64,000 bases of DNA from the NCBI RefSeq assembly GCF_041146795.1, contig NC_135170.1:23244033-23308032 (forward strand). Direction: 5' to 3'. The notes beneath the pieces were generated by a model. That model was not told the origin of the DNA, searched no databases, and saw only the letters and a list, made by a program, of their open reading frames with translations. Position 1 is the stretch's first letter, and each line of letters starts with the position of its first letter. The position numbers were made by a program, and so were the translations under genes. This document shows, one piece after another, positions 43,462-55,080 of this stretch. This DNA is from Maylandia zebra. Its lineage: Eukaryota > Chordata > Actinopteri > Cichliformes > Cichlidae.

Positions 43462-44481
43462 ATCGAGTCAAAACCATTGCTTTGGCCTGGTGGCCATTGT
43501 TTCTAGCACACAACAACCGGCATGTGGAAGCTAACAGAACTGAACTTTGAAAAACCCTGTTTGTGTGTCACCAAATACCGTTTTAATATTTTTTTAGCCG
43601 AGAATGCAGTGGTTTAATCTTCATGTGTCTGGTCGGTTTGTCAAGATACAGCCTCTTTGCAAAAGTGTTTCGATGATTTCGGAGATGTCTGCCCAGTCTC
43701 ACGGCAAAGCGTGGGATACACCCGCTCGCCTCGTAAGCAATCCCACCGACAAAGCGCAGGCCCCGGTACACAGCTGTAGTAACCCCCGCTGACTTCTTTT
43801 ACTGAGGTTATATTTATCGGTGTTTTATTTCCTGATGTTCTTATGTGTCCTACGTGTTTCAGTCGCCAATTCTGAATTATAACTAACATTAAAAACATGT
43901 TTAAGGAGGAGAGAGAGCAAATAAATCTGTTTAACATCTGATCTTTGGGTTTTTGTTCAGTAATCAGCGTGACCTGTGTATAAACGCATAAAAGAGATAA
44001 CGTTGGTGTTTCCGTCATGTAGTAACTGCTGGCTTTAACTGTACAAAGGTTGTTCGACACTATGAAACACATACAGACTTCATGATGTTCGGCTAATATT
44101 TTTATTGTGAATATTAATCATGAGGGTAAACGGCCCTGTACACCACGCAGCGAGGTCAGCATGTCCACGATATCCTCAGCTCCATGAGTTAACACAAAGT
44201 TTCCCAGCTGACTATCTAACTGCCAACTATTCCAGAGACATGAAAATATATAGCATAAAGAAAAGTGTAAGAGACTCAGCAGCAGATTAGAATAACAGTT
44301 ATACATTTAATAAATCACCAAATGAATCCAAGAAACGAGCAAACCTGTTCCGACAATTTGAGTTTGTATTCCCTCAGCTGCAGACTCGCTGCTGTTTAAA
44401 TGTTTGAAAAGGAAGATTAGATATAAACAAACGTCAAACATAGACTCAGTCTGCCTTCACATTTGATATGAGGCCAGCACG
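43462..44481. other. interior of the long-inverted-repeat element, left part
   Basis: Unique-looking sequence without a convincing reading frame or recognised motif on either strand. Small open stretches of 60-140 codons occur but show no conserved features. Confidence 0.35.
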
Positions 44482-44483
44482 TA

Positions 44484-46091
44484 TAGTGGGGCAAAAAAGT
44501 ATTTAGTCAGCCACCGATTGTGCAAGTTCCCCCACTTAAAATGATGACAGAGGTCAGTAATTTGCACCAGAGGTACACTTCAACTGTGAGAGACAGAATG
44601 TGAAAAAAAAATCCATGAATTCACATGGTAGGATTTGTAAAGAATTTATTCGTAAATCAGGGTGGAAAATAAGTATTTGGTCACCTCAAACAAGGAAAAT
44701 CTCTGGCTCTCACAGACCTGTAACCTCTTCTGTAAGAAGCTTTTCTGTCCCCCACTCGTTACCTGTATGAATGGCACCAGTTTGAACTCATCATCTGTAT
44801 AAAAGACACCTGTCCACAGCCTCAAACAGTCAGACTCCAAACTCCGCCATGGCCAAGACCAAAGAGCTTTCGAAGGACACCAGGAAAAGTATTGTAGACC
44901 TGCACCAGACTGGGAAGAGTGAATCTGCAATAGGCAAGCAGCTTGGTGTGAAAAAATCAACTGTGGGAGCAATCATCAGAAAATGGAAGACACACAAGAC
45001 CACTGATAATCTCCCTCGATCTGGGGCTCCATGCAAGATCTCATCCCGTGGGGTCAAAATGATCATGAGAACGGTGAGCAAAGATCCCAGAACCACACGG
45101 GGGGACCTGGTGAATGACCTGCAGAGAGCTGGGACCAAAGTAACAAAGGTCACCATCAGTAACACACTACAACGGCAGGGAATCAAATCCCGCAGTGCCA
45201 GACGTGTTCCGCTGCTGAAGCCAGTGCATGTCCAGGCCCGTCTGAAGTTTGCCAGAGAGCACATGGATGATACAGCAGAGGATTGGGAGAATGTCATGTG
45301 GTCAGATGAAACCAAAGTAGAACTTTTTGGTATAAACTCAACTCGTCGTGTTTGGAGGAAGAAGAATACTGAGTTGCATCCCAAGAACACCATACCTACT
45401 GTGAAGCATGGGGGTGGAAACATCATGCTATGGGGCTGTTTTTCTGCCAAGGGGACAGGACCACTGATCCGTGTTAAGGACAGAATGAATGGGGCCATGT
45501 ATCGTGAGATTTTGAGCCAAAACCTCCTTCCATCAGTGAGAACTTTGAAGATGAAACGAGGCTGGGTCTTCCAACATGACAATGATCCAAAACACACCGC
45601 CCGGGCAACAAAGGAGTGGCTCCGTAAGAAGCATTTGAAAGTCCTGGAGTGGCCTAGCCAGTCTCCAGACCTCAACCCCATAGAAAATCTGAGGTGGGAG
45701 ATGAAAGTCCGTGTTGCTCGGCGACAGCCCCAAAACATCACTGCTCTCGAGAAGATCTGCATGGAGGAATGGGCCAAAATACCAGCTACTGTGTGTGCAA
45801 ACCTGGTAAAGACCTATAGTAAACGTTTGACCTCTGTTATTGCCAACAAAGGTTATGTTACAAAGTATTGAGTTGTATTTTTGTTATTGACCAAATACTT
45901 ATTTTCCACCCTGATTTACGAATAAATTCTTTACAAATCCTACCATGTGGATTCATGGATTTATTTTTTTTTCACATTCTGTCTCTCACAGTTGAAGTGT
46001 ACCTCTGGTGCAAATTACTGACCTCTGTCATCATTTTAAGTGGGGGAACTTGCACAATCGGTGGCTGACTAAATACTTTTTTGCCCCACTG
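44484..46091 (+). mobile_element. Tc1-type DNA transposon, copy 2 (complete)
   Basis: Same family as 24365-25967, in the opposite orientation, flanked by TA (44482-44483 and 46092-46093). The first base of the left end is T rather than C. The inverted repeats are about 200 bp. It sits inside the long-inverted-repeat element. Near identity of the two copies suggests recent movement. Confidence 0.92.
44849..45871 (+). CDS. Tc1 transposase (DD34E), copy 2
   Basis: An open frame of 340 residues, nearly identical to the transposase of copy 1. Asp153 (WSDETK), Asp244 (HDNDPKH) and Glu279 (PDLNPIEN) are all kept. Differences include Cys for Arg at residue 62 in the GAPRK hook, Pro for Arg at 205, and ENLRWEMK in place of ENLWRELK just after the catalytic glutamate. 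The last change alters an otherwise conserved tryptophan and may lower activity. Glu279 is followed by Asn as in copy 1. Confidence 0.9.
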   Translation: MAKTKELSKDTRKSIVDLHQTGKSESAIGKQLGVKKSTVGAIIRKWKTHKTTDNLPRSGAPCKISSRGVKMIMRTVSKDPRTTRGDLVNDLQRAGTKVTKVTISNTLQRQGIKSRSARRVPLLKPVHVQARLKFAREHMDDTAEDWENVMWSDETKVELFGINSTRRVWRKKNTELHPKNTIPTVKHGGGNIMLWGCFSAKGTGPLIRVKDRMNGAMYREILSQNLLPSVRTLKMKRGWVFQHDNDPKHTARATKEWLRKKHLKVLEWPSQSPDLNPIENLRWEMKVRVARRQPQNITALEKICMEEWAKIPATVCANLVKTYSKRLTSVIANKGYVTKY

Positions 46092-46093
46092 TA

Positions 46094-47853
46094 TAGTGGC
46101 TGTGTCCTGTTTTAAGATCATACATGTAAAATTGTTGTCTGACCTCCGTCGATCCAGCCGCTCAGAGTCCATGGTTACCATGGTTACTGCATAAGCAGCT
46201 ATAATGTTAACAGCTGGCACTGAGGAAACCTCCCGGCAGCATGGGTGTTTATGTTTTTCATTGCAAAAGAACTGTCTGAATGGTTAACTGACGTTAACTT
46301 GGATAAATTATAGTTAAGGAGTATCACAGATAACACCTACGTGAGCTGTGTGACTGTTCACCACTACACTGAAATCAGCAGGCTATTACTGAAATACACG
46401 TGCTATATCATAAACTATGATATAAATAGGGAGGTCCTATTAACATGTTTAGTTTTAAAGGACACCTTCCTGCCTTTAGACTCATTCATGAGCAGTATTA
46501 GTTTTTTTCTAACATCCAGAAGTCTGCACGATGTGTTTCATAGTTTGTAACAAGCCTTTGACAGGTAAACATAACATGACCGAAAAAGCAAAAAAAAAAA
46601 AGAAAAAAAAGAAAAAAAAAAGAGGGAGAGAGTGTTGACATAAGAAGAGAAAATGCTCTCAATTATGGAGACAGGCAAATGGTTCATTTATGTCTGATGT
46701 GATTATTCCTCCCTAAATATCGTCGGTGAAGTTTGCCATGCACGTCAGATTTTCCTGCGCATTTTTATACCTCTGCCAACAGAGAGAGAGAAAAAAATCA
46801 CATTCTAACAGACAGCTGGTGCTTAGAATACAGTTGAATAACTATTAAAAAACAGATGATATTTAGATGATAGTTCAGTCTAACACATGTGCCAGTGAAC
46901 CATTAAACGTCTGTGAAACTATGCAGTTATGAAACGTAACTTTAACCTCAGCCAAACCGATTTGCTCAGTTGTAAATAAAACAGCGAAGTAAACGTGACC
47001 CGACAGACAGAACCTGAGTGAATGAAGTCCAGCGTTTAACCACTGAGAGCTAAAACTCAGCTGAGGTTTCAAAGCTGTGTGCCGGTGATTGGACATCAGC
47101 CGCTGATGAAGCTGGTTCGCCTATAAAGTGCTCTGTAAGGAAACAAGCTCCAGCAGCTCTGCGCTCGGGGAAAACACTATATTTACTTATCTTGTGCAGA
47201 AAAATGCGCTGACATTGCTTTATATCGAGCACCGGCTGCCCAATTAAACTGTGACTATCACCAGGTAATGTAGGCGTGTTTCTTGAATTAGCAGCAGGTG
47301 TTAAACAGCTGACTGATGAGGAGGAGGATGCATGCAGGTAAACTGAGGGTCTGTTGAGCTGATCGCTGCTTCGTGAGAAAAATGTCAGCTCGTTCTTTAT
47401 GTTACAGAAGCACAGAGACACAGGACCAGGCGGAAAGAGACGATCGTTCGGTGAAAATGAGAATCTGCGAATGCAACATGTGGAACACGGAGAGTGGAAT
47501 ATGTAAACAAACCGGTTAACGTAACCCCCTGGGTGCACTCTGCATGCTAATTGTTAGCAGAGCTAGTGAAATCTCTGAAAACATCTGAGCACTTTTGCAA
47601 ACATGTTCTATGTTGACAACCTGACCAGACATACGTCGCGACAGTCGCGGCTAAAACACTGTTAAAAGTGTAGCTGGTGACAGAAAAACGGGGTATTTTA
47701 AAACTACACCACCACCATTGCTGCCTGTGATTTGATCTGCATTCTGGGATACCTGGCTGCCCCAAGTCTACACAAGCAATCGATTATCTTGGATCGACCT
47801 GTTTTGACTTACTTTGCACGGCAACCAATCAAATGTTAGAGAAGCTGCATGGG
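46094..47853. other. interior of the long-inverted-repeat element, right part
   Basis: Non-repetitive DNA of mixed composition with an A-rich tract at 46590-46622. On the minus strand a 162-codon open stretch (47050-47538) exists but is cysteine/serine-rich without a recognised domain. No transposase motif was found. Confidence 0.35.
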
Positions 47854-48320
47854 CAGCGTTAACCCCGCCCCCTGAGTTTGATGGGTGAGGCTGACAGATA
47901 AAATTATTTCAAGATGAGAGCCAGGCGCCAGGACTGCCAAAATGAAATAAATAAATATATCATTAAATAATTAATTAAATGTGTCAATAATTAATTAAAA
48001 TGTGAAATACATAAATAATTAATTAAATGTGTCAATAATTAATTAATTACATGTGTCATAACTATTTATTTAATTAATTAATTCCAATTTTAATTAATTA
48101 TTGCCACATTTAATTAATTATTTAATGGTGTATTTAATTAATTCATTATGGCAGTCCTGGCACTCCATAAGTGTGGGGCAAAATTTGCAAAACAGGAAAT
48201 TCTTGTTCTGACATGCCGACTTGCTGCCTGGCGTTTCAGTGGGGAGTGCTTTACACTCAGTGTTAGAACACTTGTGAAAGTGTTTATTTCTGAAAAGCAG
48301 AAAAGGAAGCTTCCAGGATC

Positions 48321-51300
48321 ATGCTTGAAGAGCTTTTTAAGTCCTCCACTTCCGTTTTGCTTTTGGGGGTCATCATTGGCCTGTTGATCATTCAGATTCT
48401 TTTATCCAGCTTCAGCTCTAAAGAAAGGAGAGAGCCTCCAGGACCCAGACCTTTTCTTCTGCTCGGTAACCTGCTGCAGGTCGATCCCAAGAGGCTCGAC
48501 AAATCTCTCTTTGATGTGAGAAACTTCAAAAAAAAAAAACTTAGACAATACAATTTTGTCATTGTTGTTTCGGATTATGAATCTCACCTATGTGCACATG
48601 ATTTCTGTTCAGCTGTCTAAAACATATGGACCAGTGTTTACAGTCTACTTTGGACTAAAGAAGGTCATAGTCATAGCAGGTTACAGGGCAGTCAAAGAGG
48701 CTCTAGTAAACCATGCTGAAGAGTTTGGAAACAGAGAAGTCACGCCCGTCTTCTATGACTTTAACAAAGGACATGGTAAGAAAATCCTCTTTGAGTTAGT
48801 GACTTTATTTATTTTCTCATTTTCTTCTTGTTAAAAAGACAGTTTTATCTGCTTCCAGGAATACTATTTTCCAATGGTGACTCGTGGAAGGAAATGAGGC
48901 GCTTTGCTTTAAGTACCCTGAAAGATTTTGGAATGGGCAAGAGGATTAGTGAGGGAAAAATCATTGATGAATGTCACTATCTGATCCAAGAATTTAAACA
49001 GCATCAAGGTAACATGAGCTCTACTGAACAATTTGACAAGTTCAAACACAATCACATTGGTTAAACAAGTGACTCAATAAACAAAATACTTAGTAACCTT
49101 AGCAGAGAGGAATATAAATATACCCATGGCCATTTCATTAGGTACACTATGCTCGTACTGGGTTAGAGACGATTTTGGGCTCAGAAGTGGTTTAACTCAT
49201 CATGGCACAGATTCAACAAGGTGCTGGAAACATTTCACAGATTTTGGTCATTAACGGTTCACTGTTGTAGATTTGCCAGCTTCACATTGTGGATTTAAAT
49301 CCCACATCCCACTACATCCCAAAGGCACTCTCTATTGGACTTTGATCTGTTGACTGTGAAGAGCATTTGAGTACAGGGAACTGTACTCAAACTGTCTGTG
49401 CAATCTGTAGCCTTACTTTCCTGTTCTTATCTGACAGGAGTGACACCTTGTGTGCCCATCTCTCGCTGTTAGCCCATCTGCTTCAATGTTCAACATGTTG
49501 TGCATTCAGAGATGCTCTTCTGCATACCTTGTTTGCAACACGTGGCTTTGTGAGTTACCATTGCCCACCTCTTAGCAGTTTGAGAACTGTTGTTTGCTGG
49601 ATATTTTCTTTTTTTTGACAATTTTTTTGTAAACCCTTGAGTAGATTTTGCTGGAAAATCAGAGTAAAAACGTAATCATTCATCCTCATTCTGATGCTCA
49701 TTTTGAACCTCAGCAGGTCTTCTTGACTATGTCTACATGCTTAAATGACAGTGAGATTGTTGTGTTGACAAGCAGTTGAACAGGTGTGCCCAATAAAATG
49801 GTCAGTGAGTGGATATTAACATTATTTTGCTCAACTAACAATACATTTACATTTTTGGGTTATGATGTCTAACACTTCACAATAATCCTACTTTAGTTGA
49901 AAAAAAAAAAAGTAACCTTAACACTGAGTCAGAACAGCCAGTATGACATTAATGCTACATTATCTCAAAGTGAGCCTAAACTGAGGTATTTATAATGTGT
50001 GGCAGTTCATTATATATTTTATATCTAATTATTTCTAACTATTTTTTATTACAGGGAAAGCCTTCAACAATAGGCAGACACTAGTTTATGCTGCTTCAAA
50101 CATTATATCAGCTATAATGTTTGGAAAGAGGTTTGAATACAAAGATCCTGTCTTCCAAGCTATGGTGGAAAGAGACAATGAGTCCATCCGTCTGACGGGC
50201 TCAGCTTCCCTTCTGGTACTTATATAATTTAATGCTGACATGGAAAATCAGTACAGATATACATCTCTTCTGAAATTAGAAATTGTAAGATTTTCCTTAT
50301 TTGTCTAATGAATTCATTTAAATGTTAACAAGACAAACATGTTCAATTAATAGCACAACAATGTGTAGAAAAGCATCATTACACCTCTTCAAACATAACG
50401 AAAATGGCAAATATTCCAAGATTATCAGCATCAGGATGAATATGTCAAAATTTGAAACCCATGTTCAAACAATAATAAGTAAATGAGGCTCAACTGGGGC
50501 TCATGATTTTCATAGTTATGTTTTCTGGCTATAATTTATTTGTATTGGTCACTCTAACAGATATACAACATAGTTCCGTGGCTGGGTCCATTTCTTAAAG
50601 ACTGGAGGGATTTGATGAAAAATATTGAAGACAACAAGGCGGAGATGAAAAGGATCATAGGAAACCTTAAAGAGACTTTCAACCCTGAGATGTGCAGATG
50701 CTTTGTTGATGCGTTTCTGATTCATAGGCAAAAACTGGAGGTGAGGTATCAGCGGTCACTCCAGTCCTATACTGTTAATGTTGTTCATTAACGGCATTTA
50801 CTCTTCTCCATATGTCGTGCTAGAAGTCTGAAATCAAGGATTCACACTATCATGATGATAACCTGCTCTACAGTGTGATAAATCTGTTTGCAGCTGGAAC
50901 CGATACCACAGGAAATACACTTCAGTGGTGTCTGCTGTACATGGCCAAGTACCCTCATATCCAAGGTGCAGAAATTCCTCGCCAGGCTTGTTTCAATTTA
51001 CATGAACTTAAAAAAAGGTCACATATTGTTAAATTTGATTTATATTTCATTTACATGCAGACCAGGTTCTGGAAGAGCTGAACAGGGTGGTTGGAAGTCG
51101 ACAAGTTTGTGTCGAGGACAGAAAGAACCTGCCGTACACTGATGCTGTTATCCATGAGTCACAAAGACTTTGCAACCTTGTTCCCATGGCTATTCCTCAC
51201 AGAACCAGCAGAGATGTTTCCCTTCATGGCTATTTTATCAAAGAGGTTTGCTGCTAACATTTATTCCAGTGAACACAAATTCGTTTTTCTTTCTTTGTTA

Positions 51301-51755
51301 TATATTAACTTACATTTTGAACATTATGCTTTACTTCTGCTACAGGGAACTACTGTATTTCCCCTTCTCACTTCAGTCCTATACGATGAGAGTGAATGGG
51401 AGAACCCGTTTACTTTTACCCCTTCTCATTTCCTTGATCAGGAGGGTAAATTTGTCAGAAGAGATGCCTTCATGCCATTTTCTGCAGGTGCCATTAAAAA
51501 AACCCCAAATAAACAAATATGTTACGCTTGCATATACCTAAGACTATTTTCACCTCTGTCCTTGCAGGGCGCAGGGTGTGTCTCGGAGAAGGTCTGGCCA
51601 GAATGGAGATCTTCCTGTTCTTCACGTCTCTCCTTCAGCACTTTCGATTCACGCCCCCTCCTGGAGTTTCAGAGGATGAACTGGACCTGACACCAGTTGT
51701 GGGCTTCACACTCTCTCCTTCACCTCAGAAGCTGTGTGCTGTCAGACGCCAATGA
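48321..51755 (+). CDS. cyp2k-like: gene C: CYP2K-like P450 (9 exons, intact)
   Basis: Exons: 48321-48515, 48613-48775, 48859-49008, 50055-50215, 50561-50740, 50824-50965, 51061-51245, 51346-51487, 51568-51755. All introns are GT-AG, and exon sizes 2-9 match gene A exactly. The product has 501 residues. It shows an N-terminal anchor (about 11-31), hinge [14 protein letters not shown]-helix WKEMR, I-helix AGTDTT (307-312), K-helix ESQR, and haem loop [10 protein letters not shown] with Cys444. It is an ER monooxygenase like gene A, but exons and introns are clearly diverged from A and B, so it is an older paralogue. It is the most compact gene of the array; intron 3 carries one Tc1-like remnant. 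Expected to act with P450 reductase on lipids or xenobiotics. Confidence 0.93.
49122..49812. mobile_element. internally deleted Tc1/mariner-like element in intron 3 of gene C
   Basis: The left end has GGCCATTTCATTAGGTACAC, and the right end the inverse style, GTGCCCAATAAAATGGTCAG. Internal phrases such as GATTCAACAAGGTGCTGGAA and GAGATGCTCTTCTGCA match, from memory, the antisense text of a widespread fish Tc1-like transposase, but most of the coding region is missing. Confidence 0.65.
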
Positions 51756-51920
51756 AAAAGAACCAGAAATTTTTGATAACTGTGTGTTTTTCTTATGAAT
51801 TAGCATTAGTCTATAGAGTGAAGTACCTGTAAATCTAATGCACAGTGATGGTATTCTATGCACTGACATCTACTTTAGTCTACATATCCTCCTTGATTAA
51901 TCCTTTCTAAAGACAAATTA

Positions 51921-51971
51921 AGACCAATAAAAAGACTACTGCTTTCAAAACAGCAGTCTTTTTATTGGTCT
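51921..51971. terminator. hairpin with poly(A) signal after gene C
   Basis: Perfect 17-bp arms AGACCAATAAAAAGACT and AGTCTTTTTATTGGTCT enclose a 17-base loop. The left arm contains AATAAA (51926-51931), and because the repeat is inverted the same signal exists on the minus strand. It lies 170 bp past the stop codon of gene C and is a plausible cleavage and polyadenylation site. AATAAA at about 52005 is an alternative. Confidence 0.55.
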
Positions 51972-52421
51972 CAATATATCTACGCTTATGTTTGTATTGT
52001 AAATAAAGTAAATTCATGCTAACACATACACAGTTTCTGTGTTTAACTATTGAATGATATTTTGCAGAAACAGGTTATGCAGAAATGTTACCATGGCAAT
52101 ATTGCTGAAAGATTGCATCAAGCCTCTGATTTAGGCCAAAGGTTACTACACAGTTACAGAATAGCAGCCTATTATTGCTAAAATCAGCACATTTCAGCTG
52201 GGGCCCTACCTGTGTCTGCAGAAGTTCCCCTGCCATTGTTTACTTAAATTACAGAGCCCTGACCATGTTTTTCTCATGACTTTAACTCCAATCCAACAAG
52301 CAGAATGGAGACCACACTAATTCAGAGTTCGGACATTTAAACTGTATCAGTCCTTGTTACAGCGTTCGCTTACTTAATAACATAATAACATGTAAGCCAC
52401 AGACTAAAGTCTCTTTTACTA

Positions 52422-53625
52422 CAGGGAGTGCAGAATTATTAGGCAAGTTGTATTTTTGAGGAATAATTTTATTATTGAACAACAACCATGTTCTCAGTGA
52501 ACCCAAAAAACTCATTAATATCAAAGCTGAATGTTTTTGGAAGTAGTTTTTAGTTTGTTTTTAGTTTTAGCTATTTTAGGGGGATATCTGTGTGTGCAGG
52601 TGACTATTACTGTGCATAATTATTAGGCAACTTAACAAAAAACAAATATATACCCATTTCAATTATTTATTTTTACCAGTGAAACCAATATAACATCTCC
52701 ACATTCACAAATATACATTTCTGACATTCAAAAACAAAACAAAAACAAATCAGCGACCAATATAGCCACCTTTCTTTGCAAGGACACTCAAAAGCCTGCC
52801 ATCCATGGATTCTGTCAGTGTTTTGATCTGTTCACCATCAACATTGCGTGCAGCAGCAACCACAGCCTCCCAGACACTGTTCAGAGAGGTGTACTGTTTT
52901 CCCTCCTTGTAAATCTCACATTTGATGATGGACCACAGGTTCTCAATGGGGTTCAGATCAGGTGAACAAGGAGGCCATGTCATTAGTTTTTCTTCTTTTA
53001 TACCCTTTCTTGCCAGCCACGCTGTGGAGTACTTGGACGCGTGTGATGGAGCATTATCCTGCATGAAAATCATGTTTTTCTTGAAGGATGCAGACTTCTT
53101 CCTGTACCACTGCTTGAAGAAGGTGTCTTCCAGAAACTGGCAGTAGGACTGGGAGTTGAGCTTGACTCCATCCTCAACCCGAAAAGGCCCCACAAGCTCA
53201 TCTTTGATGATACCAGCCCAAACCAGTACTCCACCTCCACCTTGCTGGCGTCTGAGTCGGACTGGAGCTCTCTGCCCTGTACCAATCCAGCCACGGGCCC
53301 ATCCATCTGGCCCATCAAGACTCACTCTCATTTCATCAGTCCATAAAATCTTAGAAAAATCAGTCTTGAGATATTTCTTGGCCCAGTCTTGACGTTTCAG
53401 CTTGTGTGTCTTGTTCAGTGGTGGTCGTCTTTCAGCCTTTCTTACCTTGGCCATGTCTCTGAGTATTGCACACGTTGTGCTTTTGGACACTCCAGTGATG
53501 TTGCAGCTCTGAAATATGGCCAAACTGGTGGCAAGTGGCATCTTCGCAGCTGCACGCTTGACTTTTCTCAGTTCATGGGCAGTTATTTTGCACCTTGGTT
53601 TTTCCTGTTGACTATTTTTTTCCCC
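52422..53625 (-). mobile_element. truncated Tc1-related transposon (DD37E), copy 1
   Basis: One terminus begins CAGGGAGTGCAGAATTATTA after TA, with a related GCATAATTATTAGGC motif about 190 bp inside. The transposase follows on the minus strand. The other terminus is missing: the match to the family ends near 53625, where an unrelated repeat begins. It cannot move on its own. Confidence 0.75.
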
Positions 53626-53661
53626 TTTTTTCTTTTGTGTCCCGTTTGGATCTTTAGCCAT
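52750..53661 (-). pseudogene. DD37E transposase with a foreign N-terminus
   Basis: A 303-residue open frame. The catalytic domain has ILWTDEMR, MQDNAPSH and [11 protein letters not shown]; 37 residues separate the second Asp and the Glu, fitting the DD37E (TRT-type) group of Tc1-related elements. A glycine run (RRQQGGGGVLVWAG) is present. The first helix-turn-helix is missing. The first ~18 residues (MAKDPNGTQKKKGEKN) are encoded antisense to the neighbouring repeat's own conserved ORF tail, so the start is a fusion artefact. DNA-binding would probably be lost. Confidence 0.72.
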
Positions 53662-55080
53662 CAGAATTGTTGTCTTGAGGCCAAGAAAGATGCCAAGCGG
53701 ATTTATTTTACCAAGTGGATCATCATGGCCTTGCCATATTGGTCCATTTGATTGATCTGTATTATAATTATGAATTTATTTTATTTTCAGTTGCTGCAAA
53801 CGGGACAGAGATGACTGGGGGATAGGACAGGGAGAAAGAATGAAAGAAAGAGAGGGAGAGAAAGAAAACCAAAGGGGAGAAGAGACGGTGAGAAGGGGGG
53901 GAAGAAAGAAAAAGAAAGAAAAAAAGAAAAAAGAAAAACAAACAAAACACCTGGGTCACCTGTATGGAGAAAAAAAACAGAAGAGAAAGCAAACAACAAA
54001 GAGCAACATAATAAAAAAAACAGCACCATCACAATAAACTAGCTAGCAGTAGATAACAGTAGATACTAAATAATAAACGATATTGTGCAGCACGCAAGAT
54101 AGACAGCGCACAATGTGCTTTGAGGCAGCAGCCAAGAAAGCTGTAGTCCGCGTCTGTGAATACCTGTGTGTACACCTGTGTGCATACCTGTGTGGATCAG
54201 CATGCTTGTATTCCAAAGGTTTCTCCATGTAACGATCTGCTAGGGAGTGTGGGGAGCCACAGCCCCGTCCACCAGGGTATGAAGCAGGTATGGAGGAGAT
54301 CCAGGCCCCAGATATCCAGAGGCCCCAGAGTACAAGGACCCGAGGAGGACCACCAAAGGGGGGGGGGGGGAACCGTGCCACCCTCCTGGGAAGAGCTGAG
54401 TAGAACCCCAAAGGAGAGGTCACCCCGCAGCTACGGAGCAGAGACCAGAAGGGGTTGCAGTGGTGTGCCCGCGGGCTCTGCCGGCAGCCAGCTGTGCCAG
54501 AGAGGACCGAGCTTCAGGCCCAGAGGCCAGAGGCCTGAGGGCATCCCACCCCCCGGAAGGAGCCCAGCCGGGCCACAGGCGCCCGGCCCCGCCAATCGGC
54601 CACCAGGAGTGAGCCGGTACATACATGAGCGCCCAGCCCCAGACGACAAGGACCACCAACACACCAACGTCTGAGGGCATCAGCCACCGGCAGGGAGTGT
54701 GGTGAGGGGAGATAGGCCTCCGTACTTTAGAGGGCCTGAGATGTACCCAGAGAGGTTGAGTCTAAGACACAACCTGACATATAGACACAGACGAACAGGC
54801 ACACGCGGACACAGACGTGCATTCCCACCCCATATGCACAACCAAATACTCGGCACTCACCCAACGTGTAGACAGACACAAATAGACACTGCACAGACAG
54901 TCGCACTCCCCAAACATACTCTATATCCCAGGTCCAGGTACCCCCGCCCTCAGAGGGGCAAGCCGCACCTAGACCCAGGAGATGTAACCCTTCTCTCTGG
55001 GGTGGAGGCAAGCGGACCACCTCCTGCAGTAGCAGGGAGGCCCACTGATTTTGCCTTTTCTCCTGCACAGTGACATAATA
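53626..55080 (+). repeat. composite repeat, copy in unit 1
   Basis: It opens with a + strand coding tail (about 53640-53751) ending AKKDAKRIYFTKW and LPYWSI-stop, then a purine-rich tract (53820-53945), then GC-rich DNA with GAGGCCAGAGGCCTGAGGGC and repeated GGGAGGCC-like phrases to about 55050. Matching copies lie at 40785-41380 and 59346-60815. It resembles the 3' end of a LINE with a long UTR, but the family is unknown. Confidence 0.55.

Larger units (their letters stand above)
43141..48169. mobile_element. long-inverted-repeat element, unclassified, with a nested Tc1
   Basis: The ends read TATGGAACGCCAGGACTGCC and the inverse of TATGGAGTGCCAGGACTGCC. The inverted repeats run about 320 bp (43141-43461 and 47854-48169). 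Direct repeats AGTGTG flank it (43135-43140, 48170-48175), a 6-bp duplication. Each arm contains many TTAATTA units and an inner GGCAGTCCTG that mirrors the terminus, so each arm looks like a palindromic MITE joined to a 75-bp GC-rich segment. Without the Tc1 (44484-46091) the element is about 3.4 kb. No transposase was recognised inside. Confidence 0.75.

Noticed and set aside
47050-47538. A 162-codon minus-strand frame inside the long-inverted-repeat element
   Set aside because: No recognisable domain and the composition is not convincing for a transposase.
53768-54037. Phenylalanine/leucine-rich and lysine/glutamate-rich ORFs
   Set aside because: Translations of a purine-rich tract on either strand; repeated at 59488-59763 by duplication.
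54156-54674. A 172-codon proline/arginine-rich ORF and overlapping frames on both strands (also in unit 2)
   Set aside because: GC-rich repeat DNA that is open in several frames at once; no domain or conserved coding signal.
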